64,000 nt of DNA from Armillaria gallica (Eukaryota; Basidiomycota; Agaricomycetes; Agaricales; Physalacriaceae): assembly GCA_037576215.1 (NCBI GenBank), contig JBANDB010000009.1:2108001-2172000 (forward strand), written 5' to 3'. A program made the position numbers and the translations under genes. Below, piece after piece: positions 33,562-43,490 of this stretch; position 1 is the stretch's first letter, and each line of letters begins with the position of its first letter. Below the pieces are notes generated by a model, which was not told the origin of the DNA, searched no databases, and saw only the letters and a program-made list of their open reading frames with translations.

Positions 33562-34542
33562 CTTGAAGAGGAAGATAACAGAAACCACACCGGACGCCTT
33601 GAACAAGGTTTAAGTACTGGAACATTGCAGTGCCTCGATACGTTCGATGGTGATTTTGACTGATAGTAGTGTTACCGTGCTCCACTGCCACCTCTTGTAA
33701 AAATTGGAATACCGGCGAGTCGCTTCCAAATTCCAACTGGTAAAGAGAATGTCTAGAAGCAGAATCAACCTGAAACGGACTAGGAGTCAGCTCAGCCTCA
33801 GCCTCCGACTCAGCACTGAAGGGCATTTTTAACAACGGTGGCCGGGAAACCTGAAAGAAGCAGGCGGATCTGTTGTGATCAGTGAAACGCACTTAATAGA
33901 TACAGGATTGCCTGAAATCAGTCCCTTAAACTGGTGCAAAGGCATTAGGTCACCAAGCTAGATGGTGACCGTTGTACGTGGCAGATGGGGCGCAAGGGAG
34001 TGAGCAACCAAGATACAGAGTATCTTGGGGTTTGGGGGGTGAGTTTCCTGCTGAGGTAACTTCCGGGGGAAGAGAGCGTGATGGAAGGGAAGCCGGAAGG
34101 GTGACTGGAAAGTCACTAACTGATGGGCAGGGAACCCAGGTGTTCGGGAGATTGATGACTGACCGACGGCTGGAGACGCGATGCGGCAGACAACGAACCT
34201 AAACGACTCTAACCAACAAGGGTGCAAGTGGGTCGCGAAAGCCGAATCCTGCTGAACGAGGAGTGAGTGAAAACTTCGAAAGAGATACCGCAAACATCGG
34301 TACTACTCGATCATACAAAATGGACGCAAATACGGTGCCACTACTGCACCACTAGCTTGGCCCCGTTCACACTCGACAATGGAGCACAAATGGGTTAACG
34401 AGTCTACGTTCCACGTGGATAAAAAAGGTAGGGCGATCGGTACTAAGACCTCCGAACCGGCCCGCTGGTACTGGCTCAGCTTTTAAATTTTATAGCCAAT
34501 CAATCCGGTTTAACCCCCGCGACGTGTCCTTGTTCACTTCAA
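33562..34542. other. Divergent intergenic stretch
   Basis: About 980 bases between the membrane gene on the minus strand and the F-box gene on the plus strand. Contains G-rich tracts near 34020-34090 but no recognisable gene, tRNA or repeat. It could hold a 5' exon of the membrane gene (open frame at 33506-33892). Confidence 0.35.
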
Positions 34543-35915
34543 ATGTCGAGCTCAGGTTCTACAGGCGAACTCCTGCAGTTACCTCAAGAACTGCTCAATG
34601 CCATCATCGACTGCCTTTCGGATGATATTCCTTCTCTTCATGCCTGCTCCTTGGTATGCCGGGCTTGGACAGAACACGCACAGGAAAACATTTTTCACGA
34701 ACAGCGCTTTTGCACGCCTGAAGACATTCGAGGCGACCTTCATAGATTCAGAGATCTCCTTCGCATGTCTCCGCACTTAGGTGCCTTTGTAAAAATCATC
34801 AAGTTGTATGATTTTCCGGATGGGTGGAAGAATTGGGTGCACCCTTGGAAACACCATGAAATGGAAACAGCATCTCCCGAAGTTTTACCCCTGTTGACCA
34901 CCTTGAAGTCGTTTTGTTCCAACTTACGCATTGCGACGTACCTGGGACAAGATCGTTGAGGTGTCCGTTGCAGACGCGTACAAGTCAACACTTCGCACCG
35001 CTTTCCTCACTGATGTCCGTCTATCTTGGTTGACATTCGACCTCTATTCCAATTTTCTGCATCTTCTCTCAGACCTGGTCGCTGTTCGCGAGATCAATCT
35101 CTCGGCTATTACCATCAAATCATTCGACGATGTCATGTTGGCCGAGCGAGACGACAGAGGGTGCCTTCGCCTAATCTCTGTTCACTTGAATTTGGACACC
35201 GAACTCCTACAACACTTTACGCAGTGGCTTTTGAGTGACATGTCGCGCTTTGATCTGGCCAAATACAAAGGCTCACGGTGCTGTCTACGTACGAGGGCAC
35301 TGAAGATGGTATTTTACCAAGCTTGGGTGCGCTCGAGAATATCTTGAAGCGCATAGAAGCAGGCGCGGTCGTACATCTCGGTCTCGAGAACGCTTTGTCA
35401 AGTAAATGATTCTCTCTATACCAATTTGTGACAACTGATGTAATTTATCTTTCAGGCCCCCTGTCATCTTTTGCGTCTCTTCGAAATTTGAAGACGATAA
35501 AATTGTTCACGGACACTCTCATGGGCCCTTCTGAATGGACGTCTTTCTTTGCACAAGATATCATTGAGGGAGGGCTGCATGCTGTAGAAGAGTTCACTGT
35601 CCACCTCGAAGTATTTCATGAGGAGGAAGGTTTACATGGATATAACGAGGACTGGCTTGCCTTGGACTCAATTTCAGGTACAGGCTGTCACGTCCAAGTA
35701 CGTCTTGTGTTCTTCGCAGTTCTCGATCAGCATTGGGACGAAGCCGTATCCCGGTTCACCAACGAAATACGCGCTGCACTTCCAAATCTCCACTGCAAAA
35801 ACTTGCTTCACCTCAGTACGTGAATAATTTATATGTCTGATTTCCTCTGATGATGAACCTGCTACTCGTAGAATTCCAAGCCTTCAATGAAACCGAAGGA
35901 GGCGACGAGTTTTAG
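34543..35915 (+). CDS. F-box-like protein (two frame breaks)
   Basis: The N-terminus carries a typical basidiomycete F-box: LPQELLNAIIDCLSDDIPSL, then ACSLVCRAWTEHAQ. F-box proteins bring substrates to SCF ubiquitin ligases; the rest looks like a degenerate leucine-rich substrate region (LSDLVAVREINLSAITIKSF, SFASLRNLKTIKLFTDTL). Following this pattern requires leaving the first frame near 34924-34931 (one base too many) and changing again near 35268-35280. An intron from 35402 to 35455 and a last one at 35816-35871 fit well and give a stop at 35913-35915. Either this is a decaying member of a large family or it suffers the same single-base errors as other genes here. Confidence 0.62.
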
Positions 35916-36138
35916 TCATAATATTAATACATATGCGTATTACATCCGCGGATAATAGCACTCTTTGTTTCGAGATGTGAAATAGGTATGAGCCTCCAGC
36001 CTTCTTTAGCTCATAGTCTCGTCAAAATACACGCGCTGTACGAAGTGCAGTTACCTACGGCAGCGGATGCCTACAGAAGGGTCTATATTGAATACATGGT
36101 ATATTCCCGTCTTCTTCTCATAGCTTCTTCACTCAGGT

Positions 36139-37214
36139 TCAAGGATTCACGGCGAGACAGCCTCCATCGATTACAATTTCCTGGCCATTTGCATAACAGC
36201 CCGATGGCGACGCAAGGTACACCACAGTTCCGGCCATCTCTTCACCGCTGTCATGTATCAGAAACAGTTAGTCTCTAGCTTCCGTTATAACAACAATCTG
36301 ACAATTATGCTTACGTTCCAGGCCTCTTTGCAGGAATTGGCACCACTCCTTTGGCCATTTTATCGAGTTCCTCCGGCGAAATCACGTCTTTGGTCATCTC
36401 GCTCTCATACATCCCAGGCGCGATGGCGTTCACCCGCACTGGCACGTGCTTGAGAGCAAATTCTGTTGCCATCATGCGCGTCAAGTGTGATGCCGCTGCT
36501 TTGGCAGCGTTGTACGCGAAGTGCTCTTGTGCTTGCTTCATCATGGAGCTCATGCTGGTAATGTTAATTACACTGGATGTGTACCCAGGTTTCTGTGGGT
36601 CTTTGGCACCGTTGTCGAGTAATCCGAGAAATGCCATTGTTACGAAGAAGAGAGGATAGACGTTGATGGCATAGAGGTCGGCCCAGCCTTGCTCTGACTC
36701 GTCAAATAAGGCTTGTCCAAGCGTCTCGGCGTCTTTGTGATTTGGCGAAGAGAGGTCATTGAACCACGACGATATGGGGCCGACTTGGCCAGCGTTGTTG
36801 ACCAGGACATGGATCTTGCCTTCTTTCTCTTGTAGTACCTTCTTTGCCTCTAGGATACTTGGCTTACTCGTCACGTCCATAGGTAGCCTAAAACATCCCT
36901 CCCACCATCAACTGGGCCGTGGCAAAGGAACAGCCGTGGACGTACGCGACAACATCACCCTTGATAGTCCCACTGTTGACCACCTTTTCAAGGATCTCTT
37001 TCCGCCGTCCTGTGATATACACTCGCGCGCCGTTCTCGGCCAGACCGCGTGCGATCATCAGTCCTAGTCGCTACAGATCAGCTGAAAGATGTAACCGATC
37101 GCAGTGGTACGCCCTACCGATACCCGTTCCACCACCTGTGACCACAGCGATCAGGCCATGGAGGTTGTATAGGCTCGGAAGGTGGTAGGAAGATGCAGTA
37201 GGGGCTGCTGCCAT
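36139..37214 (-). CDS. Short-chain dehydrogenase/reductase
   Basis: Four exons from ATG 37214 to TGA 36139, all in frame. SDR enzymes reduce or oxidise carbonyl/alcohol groups with NAD(P)H. Seen in order: the nucleotide-binding TGGGTGIG, created by the first splice (acceptor at 37066 region, CGACTAG), GARVYITGRRKE (an Arg pair after beta 2, pointing to NADPH), NNAGQVGP, the catalytic Ser region INITSMSSM, the YNAAKAA motif with Tyr and Lys, and the C-terminal GQEIVIDGGCL. The exon 2 donor that keeps frame is GTACGT, not the closer GTGATG. About 300 residues, normal for the classical family. No signal peptide. Substrate cannot be told. Confidence 0.86.
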
Positions 37215-38213
37215 GAGGGTGCAATCGCTGCTGGGAGAGGGTGACGTGGATGAGAAGGACGAGGCGGTGGGAACTTAGAAGGCGAGAGGTAATAATATCA
37301 TCGCCATTTCACTCGCAACGGCATGCGAGTTAATTTGACCTGTGACGTCATGTCCTCCGAATTTCAAGCCGGTCGGAAGTTGCTCCAGCGCCAATTGTAA
37401 TGCGACGTGTCAAGGTACCTTTCTCCGACTCATCTGTCATGGCAACACCCTAAAGGATAGGATGCTATAGTGTTTGGGTGAAGAAAATGCCCAATCGATC
37501 GTTCAAGGTCACAGAGCATATCGGCATCAATCAGTGGTTCCATGCATGACAGGAGCCCGTTTTGTATGGAAGAGCCAACGAATCGCACATTGAAGCCAGA
37601 AGGGGAATGCTTATCGTCCTGCGGGTTCCAGAAGATGGATGAACGCATATGGGTCTGAGCGGACCCAGTTACTTTCGAATCTGGGGTTCATCCTCTACGC
37701 TTTAGTTATCCTTGGACGATCGTAGACTCCGGTACCGTGGTCTTGAGCGGGATCTCGTTCTCGTTATCGTCGCTATTATTGCATTATGAAAATGAAGGTG
37801 TGTGTGTACAGGGAGACTCTGATCAGCTCACCACAGCTATTTCCGTACCTCTGGTATGTCGACGGGCCCAAGGTGGCAAGAGAATCTGTTGGCTGCGGCG
37901 ATGGTACTCATGCGATGCCCGCTTGCTCCTACTGGTGGAAGACACGTTCATGCTTGAAGATAACTACTGGTTTTCCTACGGGTTCTCAGTTGCATGGGCC
38001 TTCGATGGTCACATCTCCCGTTGTGCGCTGTTCCAAGACATAGACTGAAAGAAGGGCTCTACGAATAAGTAACACTGCGCATGAAGGAGATTTGACGTCA
38101 TTTGCCTGGCTCAATAAATGACTTGAAGGAGTCAGGACTTAGAAAGTGAGACGGATTTTTGTTTATGTCACAAGTCCATACATAGACGATTTTTGTATTA
38201 CTAACGAGGAGGT
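37215..38213. other. Intergenic stretch between SDR and the left repeat arm
   Basis: About 1 kb. It holds the SDR promoter with a TGACGTCA at 37343, and a second TGACGTCA at 38093. A plus-strand frame at 37786-38043 (85 codons, Cys- and Trp-containing, reading YLWYVDGPKV) might be the last exon of a small secreted protein, but no start exon or known motif supports it. The left border of the inverted duplication falls at about 38214. Confidence 0.35.
37343..37350. promoter_or_regulatory. CRE/ATF-type palindrome upstream of the SDR gene
   Basis: A perfect TGACGTCA 129 bases ahead of the SDR start codon. Same octamer as at 1964 and 40793. Role inferred from sequence and position. Confidence 0.35.
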
Positions 38214-38736
38214 GTGCATGTCTCCGCCCATCGAAGAGAGGATGTGAGGTCCAACCCCCCTGCTGTGGCCATGGCCTCAGGACACAACGGTAGCCCGGTC
38301 GTTAACGATCTTGCAACAGGGAGGCGACGGAGCAAGTTGCCTTCGCAGTCCGCCATAAGTCCCTCCGGTACAGCTACCTACCTCGACCAAGTCGAGGGGA
38401 GCCCGCCCACCAACACCCAAGAAATGCACGCCTCCAAAGGATACAAGAGATATCAAGTTTTTTTCCTACGCCGACCAATTGTCCCAGCGGAATTTTGTGA
38501 TTTTGAATGGATAAACTAAATCGTCCGTTCTGCGAAGTTCCAATAACCCGAAATTGTCCATGCCACCCAACCATCGTATCGAATCAGCGCGGATCGCAGA
38601 TGTTTCAACTTGATGCGGGTGGTCTAGAAAACAAGAGAGTGAAGAAAATGGACAACAAAGCAGGAGAGAAGACGCTTAGCTCGGAAACCGTTCCACGGAA
38701 CCTTTTCGACTTGTGAAAGGAATCCCCGAAGCGGAA

Positions 38737-40410
38737 TTAGAGACTGCGATCTCCCTTGCACCGCGAGCGTGGCGGGTATCTTGGCGCGAGTCCGAGAGGA
38801 GAACTTGAAAGTTGACGTTGACGCAGTGAAGATAAAGGACCCATTGAATGTCCTTGACCCAGGACAATCGTTGGAACACGAGTGGGATTGACGACGGCGA
38901 GTGGAGGCGGGATCATTAGGGCGAAACCATGAGGAGACCTTCGAGGTGGTAACGGTGGTGGAGAACCCCGGACAATCTTTGAAACTCGAGTCGAATTGAC
39001 GACGGCGGGTGGAGGCGAAGCTGCGACACCACGGAGAGACAGTCGAGGCGGTAATGGTGGCGGAGTACCCATTAGATGGCCCTGACACCGAACAACGTTT
39101 GCGGGTTTTGTGACCACAGGCAGTATAGGTGCGACTGCGACCCGATGAGGAGATGGTCGAGGCGGTAGCGGCGGCGGAGGACCCCTTCGATGTTCCTGAC
39201 CGCCACCCAGGCTTGAAGTTCGAATGGAATTGGTAACGGCGAGCGGGAGTCGACCAGAAGGGTTGATCATACAGCTTCTGGGTGAGGAACGGGCAGACTC
39301 GCATGTCGAAGATAGCGACGACGAAGGCGAACCGCTTAAAGCGAGATTCTTGGGAGGAGGCAATGCACTAGCAAATGGGGATGAGATGAGGGACAAAGAA
39401 GAACAGGTGAAGGTCGCATACTCTTCAGTGTCTCCATACGCCTTCACTTCTACTTCCGTGATGACTGTCCTTGTCTCGACGATGGGGATTTCGACGAATG
39501 TTGTCGAGGGGAAAAATGTATCAAGATTTGCGACGAGATGACGAATGGTCCGTAGCGACGAGCGGCCTAGAGGCTCAATGGCAAGCATCGAATTCAGGAT
39601 TTCGTGAGAACCAGAGGAAATTGAGAATTCATTCAGGAAATATTCTTCACGATTATCGCAGTATGCCCGGAATTGAGAGTCCGAAGATTTCGCTCGCTTC
39701 CATGGACGGTGTCCAGTGACTAGATTGACGAAAATGATGCCGAGAGCCCAAATATCGTTGTGTCGACTCGAGTACCGTTCGTAAATATCGTATTCGTCTA
39801 TAACTTCTGCAGAAGGGCGTCAATGTCTGGAGATGGCGAACAGGAATAGCGGCTTACCAGGGCTCATATATGCAGGCGTCCCACACATAAAGTCGTCAGA
39901 CAGCCCTTTATCCGTCGACAGACCAAAATCAGCTAGAAACACTTCCAAGCCGTCCTCCGAGCACAGGATGTTCTCCGGCTTCAGATCACGATGGTAGACT
40001 CCGAGATCATGACAGTATGAAACCGCGTCGAGTATTTGGAGAAATGTCGACTGTATACGTTTCTCATCGTCCAGAAACGCCCCTCTCTTTATCGCAGTAT
40101 GGAGGTCGTTTCCGGCACAGAAATCCATGACTGCGAATAGATGCGACCCTTGTTCAAAGAGGAAGTGAAGACGGACAATGTTGGAGTGCCGAGAGACTCT
40201 GTGTTGAAGAACGAATTCGAGGGGAGCGTCCACAATGTCCGGATTGGCTTGTAGGCATTTCACGGCATACATACGTCTCTCGTGGGGAGGAGTCGTAACG
40301 TCCACAGAGTGATATACTGTGCCAAAGGCGCCAGCGCCAAGGTATTCGCCCAGTTGAATATGATCATCGAGAATGATGCCGGTCATATTTGGGACGTTGT
40401 ACGAAGTCAT
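38737..40410 (-). CDS. Ran1-like Ser/Thr protein kinase, left copy
   Basis: Exon 40410-39858 and exon 39806-38737 join over a 51-base intron to 540 residues. All catalytic landmarks are present: glycine loop [15 protein letters not shown] with the ATP-binding Lys, [17 protein letters not shown], and GTPAYMSP with the Glu of the APE-like motif restored by splicing. The segment [15 protein letters not shown] resembles Ran1/Pat1 and Sks1-type fungal kinases, which act in nutrient and meiosis control; this placement is inference. After the kinase domain (about 1-290) the C-terminal 200 residues are Pro/Ser-rich with repeated PPPLPPR-type motifs, likely SH3 or profilin ligands. A perfect CRE palindrome lies about 380 bases upstream. 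It has an almost identical twin at 56277. Confidence 0.87.
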
Positions 40411-41556
40411 CTATGGGGGAATGAGTATGATGAAGTAGAAAAGATGAGAGGAGATACACACTTGAGAAATTTCAAGAAAGGGTTTAAGCGTGATAAGCAA
40501 GACTATCAAAGTCTTGTATTTGGGCAGAAAGTTTGTTAAGCAAGTCAAAGAGCAGAGGACTGTCAAAGTCTTAGTTCTTAGGAGATGATGGGAGTAGGAG
40601 GTGAAAAAGCGAAAAAGCGATTTCTAACTCGATTGATTCCTTATAAGCACCTTGGTGGGTCGAAATAGAACTCCTATGTCTAAGACACGCCATCATGTGA
40701 AAAAATTAGCAAACGGCGCGCTTCAACAGAGAGCGTCGCGGTCGAAGTGAAAGTGGACGGAAGAAAAACGGGAAGATACGCGTCGACTGGCATGACGTCA
40801 TGGGAGATCCAGATTTCCGGACCGAGGATGGAGCAGCCATATATGGTCATGAACGCTCCATAGGTAACGGTAGTGGTTGAGTTTCACTTTTGAATATAGG
40901 AGTCTCTAAGAGTCGATATGAATCTTTTGACGGCAATTCTATGAGGCTATGCAGAGCGGTAAAATATTTCGGAGATATCGATGTCGCAAAACTAACTTAG
41001 GTATTGCCACGATGGGTCAACAATGGGTACAGAGGCCGGCGCGTTTTAGGCGAAAAAACCTGATGTCCCAAAAGATTTTGATTTCACAAAGCCTTTCTCT
41101 GTCCTGAAAAGGCCGTCAGGTATGCCTATAGATACACGGACTTGAGGTACCTTCTCAGTTTACCGCAAAACAAGGGCGTAAAAACAGAAGCTGAAATTGA
41201 AACTTTCAAGGTCCCGTTTTATGCTATTAAAAATGCATCAGCTTCTGTAGTGATATACATTTATTCGGACATACCTTTTTCCTCTTTGTGCGTAGCCTCT
41301 ATGCCGTACAACGGTCCGGTCATCCGTACTGCGCTCAACCCGATGCATTTCATCCAGCTACTACCTCTTCCGTCCGAGTCTATGATCTGAGGACTTGAAA
41401 GTTTGACCCGCGCTTTTTATTGTCGAAGTGCACAAATGAAATGACCGAACTCGTTTCTACTGTTTGGCATGAAACACAACCATGTCGCGGTGATGTTATC
41501 CTACACTGATGGTACAACCGAGGCTGTGTTGCCATTCTCTACCGTGGTCTACGAAG
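40411..41556. other. Shared upstream region of the kinase and F-box genes, left arm
   Basis: About 1.1 kb between two diverging start codons. The first 500 bases match the right arm closely. It has a pyrimidine/purine-rich leader, a CRE site at 40793 and a block near 41270-41560 that again matches the right arm. The 350 bases between have no counterpart there. Confidence 0.5.
40793..40800. promoter_or_regulatory. CRE/ATF-type palindrome upstream of the left kinase
   Basis: TGACGTCA inside the longer palindrome ATGACGTCAT. The matching place in the right arm (about 55888-55896) reads ATAACGTCAT on plus, one base off, so the palindrome is broken there. If bZIP factors use this site, the two kinase copies may be regulated differently. 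Confidence 0.4.
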
Positions 41557-42754
41557 ATGTCGTTCACTCAAACTACTACTCTGCAAGGTGTCGACGACGA
41601 TGTGCTTGGTGTTATCTGCGCCATACTTGGACAGCGTGAAGTGGGTGTTTACTTTGTCGTCGTTACGCTCTCTATGTTAATCTCCTGCAGTTAAAGCAAA
41701 TGTCACTCGTCGACAAACGGCTGAGAGAGATTTCTCTGCCGCTGCTCTTTCGGCGTGTGCGTTTCCACTTTACATACATCAAAGATGTGTGGAAATTAGC
41801 GACAGATGCCATTGAGAGCATGCTTGCTTCGACGGCTTTCGACGCCGTTCTTCGGTACACTAGGTGGGGTTGTCACTAGGGTGGACTTTGCGGGTATCAT
41901 TAATCTTTAAACTTGATAGATTTCTTGATATTCGCCTTTCGGATAATAAAACCGAAGACCCGATGCCCTCTGTCTTGCCAACTCGACTTGTCGAATTTCT
42001 GTCCGCCCCCTTCCATCAGTTGCATACTCTTGCCTTTACTATCGACGAAAAACAGGTTCAGGCTTTCGATGATAAATTTACCATGGCGCACATCGAGCTC
42101 CCTACTGTCACTAATCTCATGGTGGGAGCCTATTGCGACTTTATAGTCCGCCTCTGCCCGAATGTTGAACATGTAGCGACCTTCGGCTGGGTATGGCTTC
42201 ACTCGCGTCGTGGGTCTATAACCAGGGAACACTCCTTCAGGCTCATTGCCGCCGCGGGTGATGCCAAGACGCTCAGGCACTTTGAAATGTATGAATGGTG
42301 GTCTGTCAGCCTATTGCACGGTGAGCCAACGACATTATCCACTTCAGTGCATCTAACTTTCATTACGCTATCAGCTGTATATGATGTAATGCCCTCCATC
42401 CAAAATTTGACCTTAGATGGTGGTCCGCTCAGAGGCAGTTTGCAGGTATGACCAATGCTACACTATCATGCAGGTACAGTGCTTATACTTCTAATTGTCC
42501 AGGAGCTTGTTCTGATACTAAGTCAGTTCAAGAGACTGAAGAAACTGGGACTGGTAGACGTTTCATATTTACACGTCGGATTTAATCCTCCAATGTGTGG
42601 GAACGCATATATGGGTCCGAATGGCGAAGCAACACGAAGTCGCGTTGCAGACACGGTCTTTGGCGCCTGCATCAATCTTGAAGTTTTGGTTTTCGGAAAC
42701 TGCTCGAAGGCAAGCGCTACACGGTGCCCCGAGGGCAAAATTCGAGAAATCTGA
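41557..42754 (+). CDS. F-box-like protein, left copy (intact)
   Basis: Five exons joined by short introns (first donor GTGGGT after QRE, last acceptor before ELVLILSQF) give one open frame of about 300 codons, start ATG 41557, stop 42754. The N-terminus is an F-box-like helix set: GVDDDVLGVICAILGQRE, then MSLVDKRLREISLPLLFRRV. The remainder looks like spaced leucine-rich units (LPTVTNLMVGAYC, AGDAKTLRHFEMYEW, MPSIQNLTLDGGPLR, FKRLKKLGLVDVSYL, CINLEVLVFGNC). Such genes are numerous and fast-evolving in mushrooms. It diverges from the kinase. A second, broken copy sits in the right arm. Confidence 0.62.
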
Positions 42755-43490
42755 TGGTGTGTGGAGGAACAAGCGAAAATCATGAAGGGAAGTCCTATTT
42801 CTCTGGGACTGCAGATGTATCGGATATAACTTATGAATGCGAACATCATTGTTACGTGGCGCGGTACTACTTCCGAGTTTGATCTATGTTCGTAACAACC
42901 ATCTGATGCTTCCTGCTGATGCGTGGGCAGCGGGTACAGATTGTGCACTATCTGATTCATTCTGTTCGAACAACACATTAAGAAACGCACCCGATCAGAA
43001 TTGTGATGCCAAAGATACCAACATTTCCAACAATAATGCGAGGCCACACTGGGATCAGAACCAGGAAATGGTGATGGTTGGGACAGGAGGGTTATCAACC
43101 TCACTTCACTGGCATGAAGTATTAAACCTTAGGTCTGTTAGCTGAGTGACCGGTAAATCCAAAGATAGTACAAGGTCGGAACCTGCATTACTAGACTACG
43201 GTAAAGCTAGACTGTAAGACGATAGCCCAAACTAACAACCTTGTGACGCGAAAAAATCAGTCCATCTATGTACTCTGTGATACGTTTTATGTCAGCACAA
43301 TGCCCCAGTGTTCCTTTTTGTGACCGTGTCCGGTGATCTATCTATCTATCTATCTATTTATGGACGGATGATCAATGCCCGAGGCACTTTTGAGATTGTA
43401 AGTAGAGATGAATATGGTACATTGAGATACTGAATTCGAGGTGTAATAGTACAGAAAGGTATAGCTGTGCTGAAATACATGCATGAGAAA
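42755..43490. other. Convergent intergenic stretch with ATCT repeat
   Basis: About 740 bases between two facing stop codons, just inside the left arm border. Contains an (ATCT)n microsatellite at 43336-43357 (five and a half units). No gene seen. Confidence 0.5.

Larger units (their letters stand above)
38214..42754. repeat. Left arm of a large inverted duplication
   Basis: Read on the minus strand, this segment matches 54376-58478 on the plus strand, gene for gene: F-box gene, promoter region, kinase, and 3' flank. Kinase exon lengths (553 and 1070) and the 51-base intron are identical in both arms. Even the noncoding 3' flank (38214-38736) stays very similar. Around 40920-41270 this arm has about 350 bases that the right arm lacks. 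Similarity stops near 38214 and near 42754. The arms face each other across 11.6 kb. Confidence 0.85.
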
